A DNA stretch of 64,000 bases from Ensifer sp. MPMI2T (GCF_004827385.1 NZ_SRXN01000016.1:62001-126000); one strand, 5' to 3'. Positions 34,461 to 44,127 are shown, counted from the stretch's first letter. A program made the numbers and translations. Notes: a model not told the origin generated them from the letters alone.

Positions 34461-35324
34461 TCATTTTGCGAACTTCCGCGCGCCGGCGACGCAGAGGATG
34501 ACCCCGACCGTCACCGCCAGCATCGTGAGGCTCACCTCTTCATGGAGCAACGTCGCGGCCAAGGCCAGCCCGAAAAAGGGTTGCAGCAATTGGAGTTGCC
34601 CGACGGCCGCGATGCCGCCCTGCGCGAGCCCCCGGTACCAGAAGATGAAACCGATCAACATGCTGAACAGGGAAACATAGGCGAGTCCAACCCAGCCGGG
34701 CATGTCCACCTCCGCGAATGACGACGGCATCAGGACGAGTGCGATCGCGAGCACAACGGGCAGCGACAGGACGAGCGCCCAGGAGATCACCTGCCAGCCT
34801 CCAAGCGTGCGTGACAGCCTTGCCCCCTCCGCATAGCCGAGCCCGCAAGCGACGATCGCCGCGAGCATCAGGGTGTCGCCCACGGGGGAGGCCGTGAGGC
34901 CCTGCGCAAGCGCAAAGCCGACAACCAGCAGGCTTCCCGCGACGGAAAACATCCAGAAGGCGGGACGAGGGCGCTCGCCGCCGCGAAGCACGCCGAAAGC
35001 CGCAGTCGCAAGCGGCAGCAAGCCGATGAAGACGATCGAGTGCGCCGCCGTCACGTGTTGAAGCGCGAAGGCGGTTAACAGGGGAAACCCGACGACGACG
35101 CCGAGGGAGACGATTGCCAGGGACAAGAGCTGGTCGATGGTGGGACGCTTCTCCCGGAAGGCAAGGAGAAGGCACAGGGCAAGCAGCCCCGCGATGCCGG
35201 CCCGCGCGACGGTCAGGAACACCGGATCGAAATCGAGCACGGCGGCCCTGGTCGCGGGCAGCGAGCCGCTGAAGATCAGCACGCCGAGAAACCCGTTGAT
35301 CCATCCGCTTGTCGTCTTGTCCAT
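34461..35324 (-). CDS. EamA/DMT-family transporter
   Basis: 287 residues, ten predicted membrane helices in two EamA repeats. Typical pieces are WINGFLGVLIFSGSLPATRAAV, FALQHVTAAHSIVFIGLLPL and the C-terminal FFGLALAATLLHEEVSLTMLA. These proteins export amino acids or metabolites, or import drugs. Start at 35324 follows AGGATGGGATC. First gene of a probable operon with PaiB and divergent from a MocR regulator, which commonly controls such a transporter. Confidence 0.9.
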   Translation of the reverse strand: MDKTTSGWINGFLGVLIFSGSLPATRAAVLDFDPVFLTVARAGIAGLLALCLLLAFREKRPTIDQLLSLAIVSLGVVVGFPLLTAFALQHVTAAHSIVFIGLLPLATAAFGVLRGGERPRPAFWMFSVAGSLLVVGFALAQGLTASPVGDTLMLAAIVACGLGYAEGARLSRTLGGWQVISWALVLSLPVVLAIALVLMPSSFAEVDMPGWVGLAYVSLFSMLIGFIFWYRGLAQGGIAAVGQLQLLQPFFGLALAATLLHEEVSLTMLAVTVGVILCVAGARKFAK

Positions 35325-35464
35325 GATCCCATCCTGTTTGCCTGTGCCGGCCTAAGTCGCCAAAGCATCCTTTGCAGGTTCATCTGAACGCGAAGTGGTC
35401 TGGCGCTGCCAGAGACAATCCAGTACAGTTGGACAAAACTGTTATGCATCATGGAGCAGTACAG

Positions 35465-36922
35465 ATGGGCGTTGCAGCGACGGCCGAGGGTGGCGGCACA
35501 CGCGTGGCGGCAGTGATGAGCGCGATCCGGCAGCGCATTGCCAACCGCAGCCTGACGCCGGGGAGCAAGCTGCCGTCGGTCCGCTCTTTCGCGGCGACCA
35601 TGCAGGTCTCGACCTCGACCGTGGTGGACGCCTATGAACGCTTGGTCGCCGAAGGGGTGATTGCTTCGAGACCGGGCTCCGGCTTCTACGTTTCCGGGCA
35701 AGTCGTTCCTCTGGCATTGGCCGAGATCGGACCCCGGCTCGATCGCGACGTCGACCCGCTATGGATTTCCCGGCAGTCTCTCGAAACCAGCGACGCGACG
35801 CTCAAGCCCGGCTGTGGCTGGCTTCCGCCGGACTGGATGCCAGGGGCGGCATTGCGCAAAGGACTGCGCAGCCTTTCGCGGGCCGAAGACGCCGCTCTTA
35901 CCGATTACGGCACGCCGCTCGGATTTCCGCCACTCCGCCAGTTGCTTGCTCGGCGCACGATGGAGCGCGGCATCGAAGCCTCGCCGGACTGCATCATGCT
36001 GGCGGAGTCCGGCACCCAGGCGATCGACCTTCTGTGCCGCTTCTTCCTCGAAACCGGCGATACGGTGCTGGTCGACGACCCGTGCTACTTCAATTTTCAT
36101 GCATTGCTGCGCGCCCACCGCGCCAAGATCGTCAGCGTGCCCTACACGCCGACGGGCCCGGACATCGAGGCTTTCGCCAAGGTGGTGGGGGAGCACCGGC
36201 CGCGCCTCTACATCACCAATTCCGCTATCCACAATCCGACCGGTGCAGTGCTCTCTCCCGTTGTCGCCCACCGGGTGCTGAAGCTCGCGGACCAGTTCGA
36301 CCTCACCATCGTCGAGGACGACATCTTTGCCGATTTCGAGCTTACGCCCGCGCCAAGGCTGGCGGCCTTTGACGGCCTCAGCCGCGTCGTCCACATCGGC
36401 AGCTTTTCCAAGACGCTGTCGGCTGCGGCGCGCTGCGGCTTCATCGCCGCACGCCGGGAATGGATCGAGGGATTGGTGGACCTCAGGATTGCCACCTCCT
36501 TCGGCGGCGGCCGCCTTTCGGCCGAGCTCATCTACAACGTCTTGAGGGACGGCGGCTATCGCAAGCACATGGAGGCGCTCCGCACGCGGCTGGCGCGCGC
36601 CATGGCCGAGACCGGTTCCAGGCTGAAAAAGCTCGGCATCGAGCCCTGGCTGGAGCCACAGTCCGGCATGTTTCTCTGGTGCCGCTTGCCCGCCGGGCTC
36701 GACGCCGCCGACATTGCGCGGGAGGCGCTCGCTGACGACGTGGTGCTGGCGCCCGGCAATGCCTTCAGCCTTTCCCAATCCGCCGAGGGCTTCATGCGGT
36801 TCAATGTTTCGCAGTGTATGGACGAACGGGTGTTTCAGACGCTCGGGAGAGCGATCGACAGGCGGACTTCGCGGGCCGTTTCGGTTCGGGGGATGAGTAC
36901 ACTCGCATCATCGAAGTTGTGA
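35465..36922 (+). CDS. MocR-type regulator: GntR wHTH fused to aminotransferase-like domain
   Basis: 485 residues. A GntR winged helix (about 15-80: IRQRIANRSLTPGSKLPSVR, VSTSTVVDAYERLVAEGVI) is joined to a fold-type-I aminotransferase domain. The latter includes NPTG-like HNPTGAVLSP, VEDDIFADFE and the PLP lysine in HIGSFSKTLSAAARCG. MocR regulators bind PLP and amino-acid-related effectors and usually control the divergent gene, here the EamA transporter-PaiB operon; that target is inference. Start at 35465 is set by GGAG 8 nt upstream; the frame is open from 35372. Confidence 0.92.
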   Translation: MGVAATAEGGGTRVAAVMSAIRQRIANRSLTPGSKLPSVRSFAATMQVSTSTVVDAYERLVAEGVIASRPGSGFYVSGQVVPLALAEIGPRLDRDVDPLWISRQSLETSDATLKPGCGWLPPDWMPGAALRKGLRSLSRAEDAALTDYGTPLGFPPLRQLLARRTMERGIEASPDCIMLAESGTQAIDLLCRFFLETGDTVLVDDPCYFNFHALLRAHRAKIVSVPYTPTGPDIEAFAKVVGEHRPRLYITNSAIHNPTGAVLSPVVAHRVLKLADQFDLTIVEDDIFADFELTPAPRLAAFDGLSRVVHIGSFSKTLSAAARCGFIAARREWIEGLVDLRIATSFGGGRLSAELIYNVLRDGGYRKHMEALRTRLARAMAETGSRLKKLGIEPWLEPQSGMFLWCRLPAGLDAADIAREALADDVVLAPGNAFSLSQSAEGFMRFNVSQCMDERVFQTLGRAIDRRTSRAVSVRGMSTLASSKL

Positions 36923-36983
36923 CGCGCCGCGGCCACCACTTGCCTCGTCAGACTGGTTGGGCCGGCGGCCACCCCATCCACCT

Positions 36984-37180
36984 CATTCCTGTGCTTGTCA
37001 CAGGAATCCAGCAGCGCCGCGTCTGCGGCGCGGGAGACTCCTCGACGGCGCGAAGGATCGCGGGTTAACCCGCGGGAGGGTCGACCCACGTCTCGTCCGT
37101 CTCAGATACTGGAGGCCACTTAATTCACGGCGCGGACGCGCCGTGGCTGGATTCCTGTGACGAGCACAGGAATGAGGGAG
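36984..37180. repeat. Repeat family C, inverted pair
   Basis: Left copy 'cattcctgtgcttgtcacag' near 36984-37012; right copy with the long arm 'ttcacggcgcggacgcgccg' to 'gcacaggaatgaggg' near 37123-37178. The interior (to about 37120) shows no gene. Fills most of the 348-bp space between the MocR and MFS genes. Confidence 0.8.
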
Positions 37181-37270
37181 GGTGGGGATGCGGCGCTGCC
37201 CAACTCACTTGCTGAGAGCGCATTGCTGGTCGCGCTGCCAAGCGACGTAAGAGCACCCATCCGAGCGGCC

Positions 37271-38722
37271 TCACCTTACGTCACTCGGTACCGAAGCACG
37301 ACTTACGAAAGCGCGGCTCATCACCGCGACGACGAGTGCGGCGACGATTAGGGCGGCGGCGACGGTGAAGGTTATGCGCATGCCGGCGGCGACGGCTTCG
37401 GGGGCTGCGGCGGTGATTGCGCTGGTGCCAACAGCAAGCGCGAAGACTGCCCCCATGAAGGAGGCGCCGGTGACGAGGCCGAGATTGCGCGAGAGGTTGA
37501 GCATGCCGGAAACGATGCCACGCTCGCCAGGCCCCACGTCCTTCATCACGGCGGTGTTGTTGGCCGCCTGGAACAGGGCGTAGCCGGCTGTGACAATGAC
37601 CATTGGCGCAACATAGCCGGCGACGCCGAAGCCTGGCGGAAACAGCGAGAGGAGGAACCCGCCGACGGCGATCGCGGTGAGCCCCGCGACCGTCATCGGC
37701 TGTGCGCCGAGCCGGTCGACGAGCCGGCCGGCGGGGACGCCTGCGAGGGCCGCGACAAGCGGCCCGGCGGACATGACGAGGCCGACGAGGGCGGCGTCGA
37801 GCCCGAGCCCGCGGGAGAGGTAGAACGGCCCGACCACCAGCGTCGCCATCATCACCGTCGAAACGAGCGCGCTCGTGGCGAGGCCGGCAGAGAGCACCGG
37901 ATCGCGGAACATCGCGAGGCGGAGCAGGGGCGAGGCAGTCCTCGCCTCGGCAAGCACAAAGAGGACGCCGGCGAAGATCGCCGCCAGCAGCAGGCCCATA
38001 TTGAGCGGACCAAAGCTGCCGCGGCCGATCGTCATGGCGAGCGCGTAAGCGGCGAGCGTCAGCGCCAGCAGCAATGTGCCGACCGTGTCGAAGCTCGCCC
38101 GATCCTTGGGGGCCTCGCTGTCAGCGGGCAGGCTGCGGAACGCGAGGAAGAATGCCGCGACGCCGAGCGGCACGCCGGCGAGGAAGATCGCCCGCCAGCC
38201 GAGACCCGCAATCAGGAGGCCGCCGAGCGAGGGACCGAGGGCGGTGCCGATCGCCGAGGTCGTTCCGAGGAGCCCCATGGCGCTGCCGGTCCGTGCCTTC
38301 GGCACCGTCTCGCCGACCAGCGCCATTGCAAGCGCCATCATGATCGCCGCGCCGAGACCCTGTGCCGCCCGCGCGGCGATCAGCATGGAGAGCGTCGGCG
38401 CGACGCCGCAGAGCACGGAAGCAATGGTGAAGAAGGCGATGCCGGAGATGAGCAGACGGCGCCGGCCGACCATGTCGCCGAGCCGGCCGACGCTGACGAT
38501 GAGGGTGGTGATGGCGAGAAGATAGGCGAGCACGACCCATTGCACTTGCTGGAATGAGGCGTCGAACGCCTCAGCCAGCGCCGGCAGGCCGACATTGGCG
38601 ATGCTGGTACCGAGCGAGGACAAGAGCATGGAGAGGGAAAGGGCGGCGAGCGCCCAGCGAAAGGAGGGTATGCCTTCGCCTGCTTCGGCGATCGCCTCCA
38701 TTGGTCTCGTCGTTGATGACAT
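37271..38722 (-). CDS. MFS transporter, DHA2-like drug/metabolite exporter
   Basis: 483 residues with about 14 hydrophobic segments. Motif A is visible as GRLGDMVGRRRLLISG, and motif C-like GTALGPSLGGLLIAGLGWRAIF. The final third includes GIVSGMLNLSRNLGLVTGASF. Exporters of this type use the proton gradient. The start at 38722 is chosen because AGGAG lies 9 nt upstream; the ATG at 38728 lies only 3 nt from it, and the frame opens at 38785. Divergent from a LysR regulator, which is the likely controller. Confidence 0.88.
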   Translation of the reverse strand: MSSTTRPMEAIAEAGEGIPSFRWALAALSLSMLLSSLGTSIANVGLPALAEAFDASFQQVQWVVLAYLLAITTLIVSVGRLGDMVGRRRLLISGIAFFTIASVLCGVAPTLSMLIAARAAQGLGAAIMMALAMALVGETVPKARTGSAMGLLGTTSAIGTALGPSLGGLLIAGLGWRAIFLAGVPLGVAAFFLAFRSLPADSEAPKDRASFDTVGTLLLALTLAAYALAMTIGRGSFGPLNMGLLLAAIFAGVLFVLAEARTASPLLRLAMFRDPVLSAGLATSALVSTVMMATLVVGPFYLSRGLGLDAALVGLVMSAGPLVAALAGVPAGRLVDRLGAQPMTVAGLTAIAVGGFLLSLFPPGFGVAGYVAPMVIVTAGYALFQAANNTAVMKDVGPGERGIVSGMLNLSRNLGLVTGASFMGAVFALAVGTSAITAAAPEAVAAGMRITFTVAAALIVAALVVAVMSRAFVSRASVPSDVR

Positions 38723-38855
38723 CGGCATGAACTCCTTTTCCGGCTTTCGTACGGGCTTGCGGAAAGGTAGCTCTTCGCCTGACATTGCGGAATGCGCATC
38801 ATTTGCACTTCATTCGTGCGTTTGACGCCATATCACTGTCCGCTATAGTCGCGCC

Positions 38856-39758
38856 ATGTCGAAGCCCGATCTCAATCTGCTTGCCACCCTTGATGTGCTG
38901 CTTTCGGAAGGCAGCGTTGCCCGCGCGGCCAAACGGCTGCGGCTGAGCCCCTCGGCAATGAGCCGGGCGCTGGCGCGGCTGCGCGAGGCGACGGGCGATC
39001 CGCTGCTGGTGCGCGCCGGGCGCGGCTTGGTGCCGACACCGCGCGCGCTCGAACTCGGCGAGCGCGTCGGGCGGCTGGTCGAGGAGGCGGAAGCGGTGCT
39101 CCGCCCCCAGGAAAAGCTCGATCTCAAGCGGCTCGCACGGACCTTCGTGCTCAGGACAAGCGATGGCTTCGTGGAGAATTTCGGGCCGGACCTCATCGCC
39201 CGCGTCGGCGGGGAGGCACCCGGCGTGCGGCTCTGCTTCGTGCCGAAGCCGGACCGGAGCAGCGGACCGCTGCGCGAGGCGACCGTCGACCTCGAAACCG
39301 GCGTCGTCGGGGAGGCGACCAGTCCGGAGGTGCGCACGCAGGCGCTCTTCCGGGACCGGTTCGTCGGTGTCGTGCGCATGGGGCACCCGCTGTGTGAGGG
39401 CGAGGTAACGGCGGCTCGTTACGCCGCCGGCCGGCACGTCCTCGTTTCACGGCGCGGGCTCGATAAGGGGCCGCTCGACGAGGCGCTGGAGGCGCTCGGG
39501 CTCGAACGCGAGATCGTCACGATCGTCGGCGGCTTTGCCGCAGCCCTGGCGCTCGCCCGCGCCTCCGACCTGATCGCCAGCGTTCCCGAGCGGCATACCG
39601 GAGCGCTCAGGGCCGGAATGCACAGCTTTCCGCTCCCGGTTTTCACGCGAGAAATCACGGTGTCGATGCTCTGGCACCCGCGGCTCGACGCAGACCCGGC
39701 CCACCGCTGGCTACGCGGATGTGTGCGCGAGGTTTGTGGGAGGTCGCGGGCGGGGTGA
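38856..39758 (+). CDS. LysR-family transcriptional regulator
   Basis: 300 residues. N-terminal wHTH: LNLLATLDVLLSEGSVARAAKRLRLSPSAMSRALARLREATGD (about 5-50), followed by a substrate-binding-type effector domain ending in a basic CVREVCGRSRAG. It resembles the subgroup often found opposite MFS exporters. 133 bp separate its start from the MFS start, so the shared promoter region probably holds its operator. The effector is unknown. Confidence 0.92.
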   Translation: MSKPDLNLLATLDVLLSEGSVARAAKRLRLSPSAMSRALARLREATGDPLLVRAGRGLVPTPRALELGERVGRLVEEAEAVLRPQEKLDLKRLARTFVLRTSDGFVENFGPDLIARVGGEAPGVRLCFVPKPDRSSGPLREATVDLETGVVGEATSPEVRTQALFRDRFVGVVRMGHPLCEGEVTAARYAAGRHVLVSRRGLDKGPLDEALEALGLEREIVTIVGGFAAALALARASDLIASVPERHTGALRAGMHSFPLPVFTREITVSMLWHPRLDADPAHRWLRGCVREVCGRSRAG

Positions 39759-40040
39759 TCGGCGGGTGAGAGAACAGCCGAAGCCGACAACAGCGTTCAC
39801 GCGGTCACCTTGGCCAGTACAAGCGCCTCGGATCGGCGCTGCAATCTCCGGTAAGACCGGCTTTTCGGCGTAGGGGGTGGAGCAAGTCCGCTTCGCGTCA
39901 TGAGATACCCCATCAGCTTTCGTCAAGGTTGAAGCCGTCGCCGGATCCAAATTTGTCGAGATCGACATGATGCGGGAGGGCGAGGCTTGTACGTGCCTTA
40001 ACCCTGTGATTGCATCGCGTGGGGAATTTGGGGGGAAGTC
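39759..40040. other. Intergenic region
   Basis: No gene or repeat recognised between the LysR gene and the exported amidohydrolase. Confidence 0.35.
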
Positions 40041-41768
40041 ATGTTCCGACGGGATTTCTTGAAACAAGCGGCAGTATCTGCGGCAGCGCTCACGACCGGA
40101 TGCGTGGGTAGGAATGACGGTCCAACATCACCCGGCGACGGACAGCTCCTGATCGATGCGCATTGTCATGTGTTCAACGCATCCGACCTGCCAGCCGCTC
40201 GCTTCATCCGGCAGGTCGTGTTCGAGGATTTCCCGAAGCAAACCAAGCAGATCATGGGGATAAGGGATCCGGACATCGCGGACCGCTTGATTGAACTCGC
40301 ACTTCGTCTGCTCGGCACCGACAGGGCACCTGATGCTGACGAGGAAATCGCCTTCCTGAAAACAGGAAAGACGTCGCGCCGAAGTGCAGAGAGATTCTCC
40401 GATGCGCGCGCCGCTGCGATCGAGGATACAGCGCGGTTTCTGCTGGAGGTTGACAGCCGAATGAGGCGGATCGGCTCGGAGACCAGGGGCGCCGCGGGGG
40501 CAGGGACCAAGGCAGCGCGCCAGAAGGGAGATCAGAAGTTTCTTGATTTCTTTGTAGGCCCGGAACTTCAAACCAAGCGGCTGGATGCAAGCGCGATGAG
40601 TTTAACCGAAGCCCGCGCAGCGAGCAGAAACGCCTTTGCCAACCGCGGTGTGATCACACGCTACTTGAACTGGTTCAGTCTCTTTCGGCTATATCGCCAT
40701 GTATTGGTCGATCGCCTGATCGACGACGCGAAGCGACAGGGTTTCAAAGTGGAACTGCTGACGCCCGCCCTTGTCGACTACGATGAATGGTTGTTCGAGG
40801 ATGTGACAAGATCGCCGCTTGGCAAGCAGATGGAGGTGATGGACTACGTTTCGCGTCGCCCAGACCGGCCAGCGGTGCACGGCTATATCGGTTTCGATCC
40901 ACTTCGAGAGGTTGCGTACCGCACTCATGCGAAGGGAGCCACCGTCAGTTCGCTTGCTACCGCGCGCAGAGCACTCACCGAACATGGCTTCGTTGGAGTG
41001 AAGCTCTATCCACCAATGGGATTTCGGGCTTCAGGCAATAGAGGTCCGTATCCTCAACGGACAGTGGACAGACTCGGCTTTCGCCCCGATCGCCATCTCG
41101 ATGATGCCCTCGACGACCTCTATGAGCTGTGCGTCGAGCTTGACGCGCCGATCCTTGCGCACGGCTATTCCTCCAACGGCTCGGGACCGGATTATGCTGA
41201 CCGTGGCGACCCCGCCTATTGGATTCCAGTGTTCAAAAAGTATCCCAGCCTTCGAGTATGCCTCGCCCATTTCGGGCGCTTCGACGCGCGATCGGAGGGC
41301 AGGAAGGAACGGCCCCTGCCGGAAGGAAGCTGGGAATGGGCGCTTGGCGAATTCATCAGAACCAACCCGCGCCAGGCCGTGTTCGCGGACATCAGCTATT
41401 TTTCTGAAGCGCTCAGCGACAAGAGCGAGGTTCGCGGCCCGCTCGCGAATTCGTTCAAGCGTTGGATGAAGGAATTCGATCCAAGGGCGGAGCATCTGAT
41501 CTTCGGTACCGATTGGATCATGGCAGGCCAGGAACAGGGATATGAGCACTACATTCAAAGCGTGAACTCATTTCTGCTCCACGACTGCGGCCTCGACGAC
41601 GAGATCCGCGACCGGATATTCCGCGGCAACGCAATGAAATTCTTGCCGCTGCAGCGCGGGAGCAAGGGACGGGGGCGTCTGCTCGCCTGGTACGCGCGCC
41701 GCGGTCTTGATCCAAGCCGGCTGCCGGTCAGCCGATCCACTTTGTTGGCTGGTTTGCTTGGTCAATAA
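40041..41768 (+). CDS. Exported amidohydrolase-family protein with Tat-like signal and lipobox
   Basis: 575 residues. The N-terminus MFRRDFLKQAAVSAAALTTGC combines a twin-arginine-like motif (RRDFLK) with a lipobox (LTTGC, Cys21), suggesting a folded lipoprotein in the periplasm. Metal-site motifs of TIM-barrel amidohydrolases follow: LLIDAHCHVFNA (HxH), GVKLYPPMGF, DAPILAHGYSSNG, VCLAHFGRFD and IFGTDWIMAGQEQ (late Asp). A Gln/Arg-rich insert at about 130-185 is unusual for the family. Start ATG 40041 follows GGGGGGAAG. Substrate unknown; monocistronic. Confidence 0.82.
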   Translation: MFRRDFLKQAAVSAAALTTGCVGRNDGPTSPGDGQLLIDAHCHVFNASDLPAARFIRQVVFEDFPKQTKQIMGIRDPDIADRLIELALRLLGTDRAPDADEEIAFLKTGKTSRRSAERFSDARAAAIEDTARFLLEVDSRMRRIGSETRGAAGAGTKAARQKGDQKFLDFFVGPELQTKRLDASAMSLTEARAASRNAFANRGVITRYLNWFSLFRLYRHVLVDRLIDDAKRQGFKVELLTPALVDYDEWLFEDVTRSPLGKQMEVMDYVSRRPDRPAVHGYIGFDPLREVAYRTHAKGATVSSLATARRALTEHGFVGVKLYPPMGFRASGNRGPYPQRTVDRLGFRPDRHLDDALDDLYELCVELDAPILAHGYSSNGSGPDYADRGDPAYWIPVFKKYPSLRVCLAHFGRFDARSEGRKERPLPEGSWEWALGEFIRTNPRQAVFADISYFSEALSDKSEVRGPLANSFKRWMKEFDPRAEHLIFGTDWIMAGQEQGYEHYIQSVNSFLLHDCGLDDEIRDRIFRGNAMKFLPLQRGSKGRGRLLAWYARRGLDPSRLPVSRSTLLAGLLGQ

Positions 41769-41931
41769 CGAGGGACATGCAGGATTTGCTGTTTCAAGTT
41801 TACGGCGAAGTTGCTCATTGACGGCCGGTCATAGCAGAGGCTCAACACCTCTTCCTGGGCGACGGCGCCGCCGTCTTGCCGTGGTGAGGAACCACTTGCC
41901 ATTTGCGACGACTCGTAATAATTGAAGTTAC

Positions 41932-42378
41932 ATGAAACGCGATAGCCGCCTCTCCTCAGTCCTCCATGCGCTCCTCCACATGGCCGAACACGACGGCTCC
42001 ATGACTTCGGACGCGCTGGCGCAATGCATGAACACCAATCCCGTCGTCGTACGCCGCACGATGGGGCTCCTGCGAGAGGCAGGCCTCGTGGCGTCCGCGC
42101 GCGGGCATGCCGGCGGGTGGACCATCACGGCCGATCTCAGCACCGTCACGCTGCGGCAGTTGCACGAGGTGTTGGGGGAGCCTGCGATCTTTGCCATCGG
42201 CAACCGGAACGAAACGCCGGGTTGTCTCGTCGAGCAGTCGGTGAACGCCGCGCTCGACGCCGCCTTCGCAGACGCCGAGGCGCTTCTGCTCGACCGTTTT
42301 GCCCATGTCACCCTGGCCGATCTCGCCGCCGACTTTGTCCGTCGGCACGCAGAGCGGCGCGCCGAGAGGAATAAGTGA
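41932..42378 (+). CDS. Rrf2-family transcriptional regulator
   Basis: 148 residues with an N-terminal winged helix (SSVLHALLHMAEHDGSMTSDALAQ, VVVRRTMGLLREAGLVASARGHAGGW). Only two cysteines are present (MNTN-preceding C and GCLVEQ), fewer than the three used by [2Fe-2S] members such as IscR, so this looks like the YwnA/CymR-type without a cluster. The TGATG overlap couples it to the reductase gene downstream, a common arrangement for redox or nitrosative-stress control. Confidence 0.88.
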   Translation: MKRDSRLSSVLHALLHMAEHDGSMTSDALAQCMNTNPVVVRRTMGLLREAGLVASARGHAGGWTITADLSTVTLRQLHEVLGEPAIFAIGNRNETPGCLVEQSVNAALDAAFADAEALLLDRFAHVTLADLAADFVRRHAERRAERNK

Positions 42379-43259
42379 TGCAGAATGATGTGATCGTCGT
42401 CGGGGGCAGCTACGCCGGAATGGCCGCCGCCCTCCAGCTTATCCGTGCCCGTCGCACCGTCGTGGTGATCGACGCGGGGCTCCGGCGCAACCGCTTTGCC
42501 AGCCATTCCCATGGGTTTCTCGGCCAGGATGGCGCCGACCCCGCCGAAGTTGCTGCAAGCGCGCGGGCGCAGCTCATGACCTATCCGACGCTGACATGGG
42601 TCGACGGCCGCGCGGAGGCCGCTGCCGGGGTCAAGGACGCCTTCAGCGTCACGACCGCCGATGGCGCCCGGCATGAAGGGCGGCGGCTGCTGTTTGCCGT
42701 CGGCGTGACCGATCGGCTGCCTGAGATCGAGGGCATGGCGGAACGCTGGGGGAGGAGCATTTTCCATTGCCCCTATTGCCACGGTTACGAACTGGAACGG
42801 GGGCGGATCGGGGTGATCGCCACGGGACCGATGTCGGTGCACCAAGCCCAGCTCATTCCCGAATGGGGCGAGGTGACCTTTTTCACCAATGGCGCGCTGA
42901 CGCTCGACGACGCTGCCCGCGCCGACCTGAAGTCACGTGGCGTGACGATAGAGGAGACGCCGATCGGGCGGATCGAGGGCCATGCCGATGTCCTCCTCGC
43001 CGACGGGCGGGCTTACTCTTTTGCCGGACTCTTCACCGCCTCGCGCAACGCCCCTGCGACGCCGATCGCCGCGACGCTCGGCTGCGAGATCGAAGAGACG
43101 CCATTCGGCACGCAGATCCGCACCGACGCCACGAGGGAAACGACCGTTGCCGGCGCTTTCGCCTGCGGCGACGCAGCGCGGACACCGCATTCGGTCTCGC
43201 TCGCCGTAGCCGACGGGGCATGGGCTGGCGCGCAATTGCATCGGTCGCTGGTCTTCTGA
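42378..43259 (+). CDS. NAD(P)/FAD-dependent thioredoxin-reductase-like oxidoreductase
   Basis: 293 residues. FAD motif VIVVGGSYAGMAAALQLI at the start; a CPYC dithiol (C131, C134, in IFHCPYCHGYE) is in the position of thioredoxin reductase; late FAD motif AFACGDAART. The length and the reduced NAD(P) region fit the small family of TrxR-like proteins encoded next to Rrf2 regulators. It is expected to pass electrons from NAD(P)H via FAD to a disulfide partner, which is unknown. Start ATG 42378 overlaps the stop of the regulator (TGATG). Confidence 0.9.
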   Translation: MQNDVIVVGGSYAGMAAALQLIRARRTVVVIDAGLRRNRFASHSHGFLGQDGADPAEVAASARAQLMTYPTLTWVDGRAEAAAGVKDAFSVTTADGARHEGRRLLFAVGVTDRLPEIEGMAERWGRSIFHCPYCHGYELERGRIGVIATGPMSVHQAQLIPEWGEVTFFTNGALTLDDAARADLKSRGVTIEETPIGRIEGHADVLLADGRAYSFAGLFTASRNAPATPIAATLGCEIEETPFGTQIRTDATRETTVAGAFACGDAARTPHSVSLAVADGAWAGAQLHRSLVF

Positions 43260-43487
43260 CGCGTTAAAGCGCCGCGCGCTCCATTCCTTCGCACGGGGAA
43301 GGAGGAGCACCGCTCAGATCGGCGGATCGGAGCAGCGCTCCGGGGCACCGGTAGAGGCGCCAAGCCCCGCGGCGACGGCGCCGCTACGGCTTTACATTTC
43401 TTCACATTCTCCGAGAACGCTCGAAACGTTGCCCTGTTAGCTTTCCCTCCATTGCAGCAGATGCTGCGGAGCGAAAGGAGACCAACT

Positions 43488-44036
43488 ATGGAAAACGAGG
43501 ACAGGAAACTGTCGAGCCCGACCGCCAGCAAACCCGCTTCGACGGGCTGGAGTCGGCGCGCCGCGATCGGCGGTCTCGCAGCCGTCGCGGTTGTCGGCGG
43601 GATCGGTTATGCAGCCGCGCGCAGCGACGATTTCGGCTTCGGCATGGGTCGTTTCGGCATGGGCGGCCACATGATGCACGCGCATATGGGAGGTGGCTTC
43701 ATGGAACACCGGATCGGCTCCGTGCTCGACGAGCTCGACGCGACACCCGAGCAGGAAGACAAGCTTTGGGACATCATCGACAAGGCGCGCTCTGAGATCA
43801 GGCCAACATTCCGGGACTTCCGCGAGACGCGTGAGGAGGTTATCGAACTCCTCGGAGCATCGACTATCGACCGCGCCGCCGCCGAGAAACTGCGCAGTGA
43901 GCGCATCGCGGCCATCGACGAGGCCTCGCGCAAGATGACGACCGCGCTCCTCGACGCCGCGGAAGTGCTGACGCCGGAGCAGCGCGCCAAGCTCGTCGAG
44001 CATTTGAAGGAGCGCAGGGCCCACGGCCGGTGGTAA
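43488..44036 (+). CDS. Spy/CpxP-like periplasmic stress protein
   Basis: 182 residues. A basic twin-Arg n-region and hydrophobic stretch (WSRRAAIGGLAAVAVVGGIGYAAA, about 20-43) should export or anchor it. A Met/His/Gly-rich stretch follows (FGMGRFGMGGHMMHAHMGGG), suggestive of metal contact. The helical remainder ends with an LTXXQ-type motif (VLTPEQRAKLVEHLKERR), characteristic of Spy/CpxP chaperones and periplasmic heavy-metal sensors. ATG at 43488 follows AAAGGAG. It immediately precedes a response regulator-kinase pair. Confidence 0.85.
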   Translation: MENEDRKLSSPTASKPASTGWSRRAAIGGLAAVAVVGGIGYAAARSDDFGFGMGRFGMGGHMMHAHMGGGFMEHRIGSVLDELDATPEQEDKLWDIIDKARSEIRPTFRDFRETREEVIELLGASTIDRAAAEKLRSERIAAIDEASRKMTTALLDAAEVLTPEQRAKLVEHLKERRAHGRW

Positions 44037-44057
44037 GACTTACTCGGCTGGTGAGGA

Positions 44058-44106
44058 AGTGCTACAGCGACCCTTGCGTGTCTGATGGGACGCGCGGCGT
44101 TGTAGG
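44058..44106. repeat. Repeat family A, partial copy
   Basis: 'gtgctacagcgacccttgcg' with the hairpin cgtgtctgatgggacgcg, ending 22 nt before the regulator start. Confidence 0.65.
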
Positions 44107-44127
44107 CGAATGAACGGAGCGCAAGAA

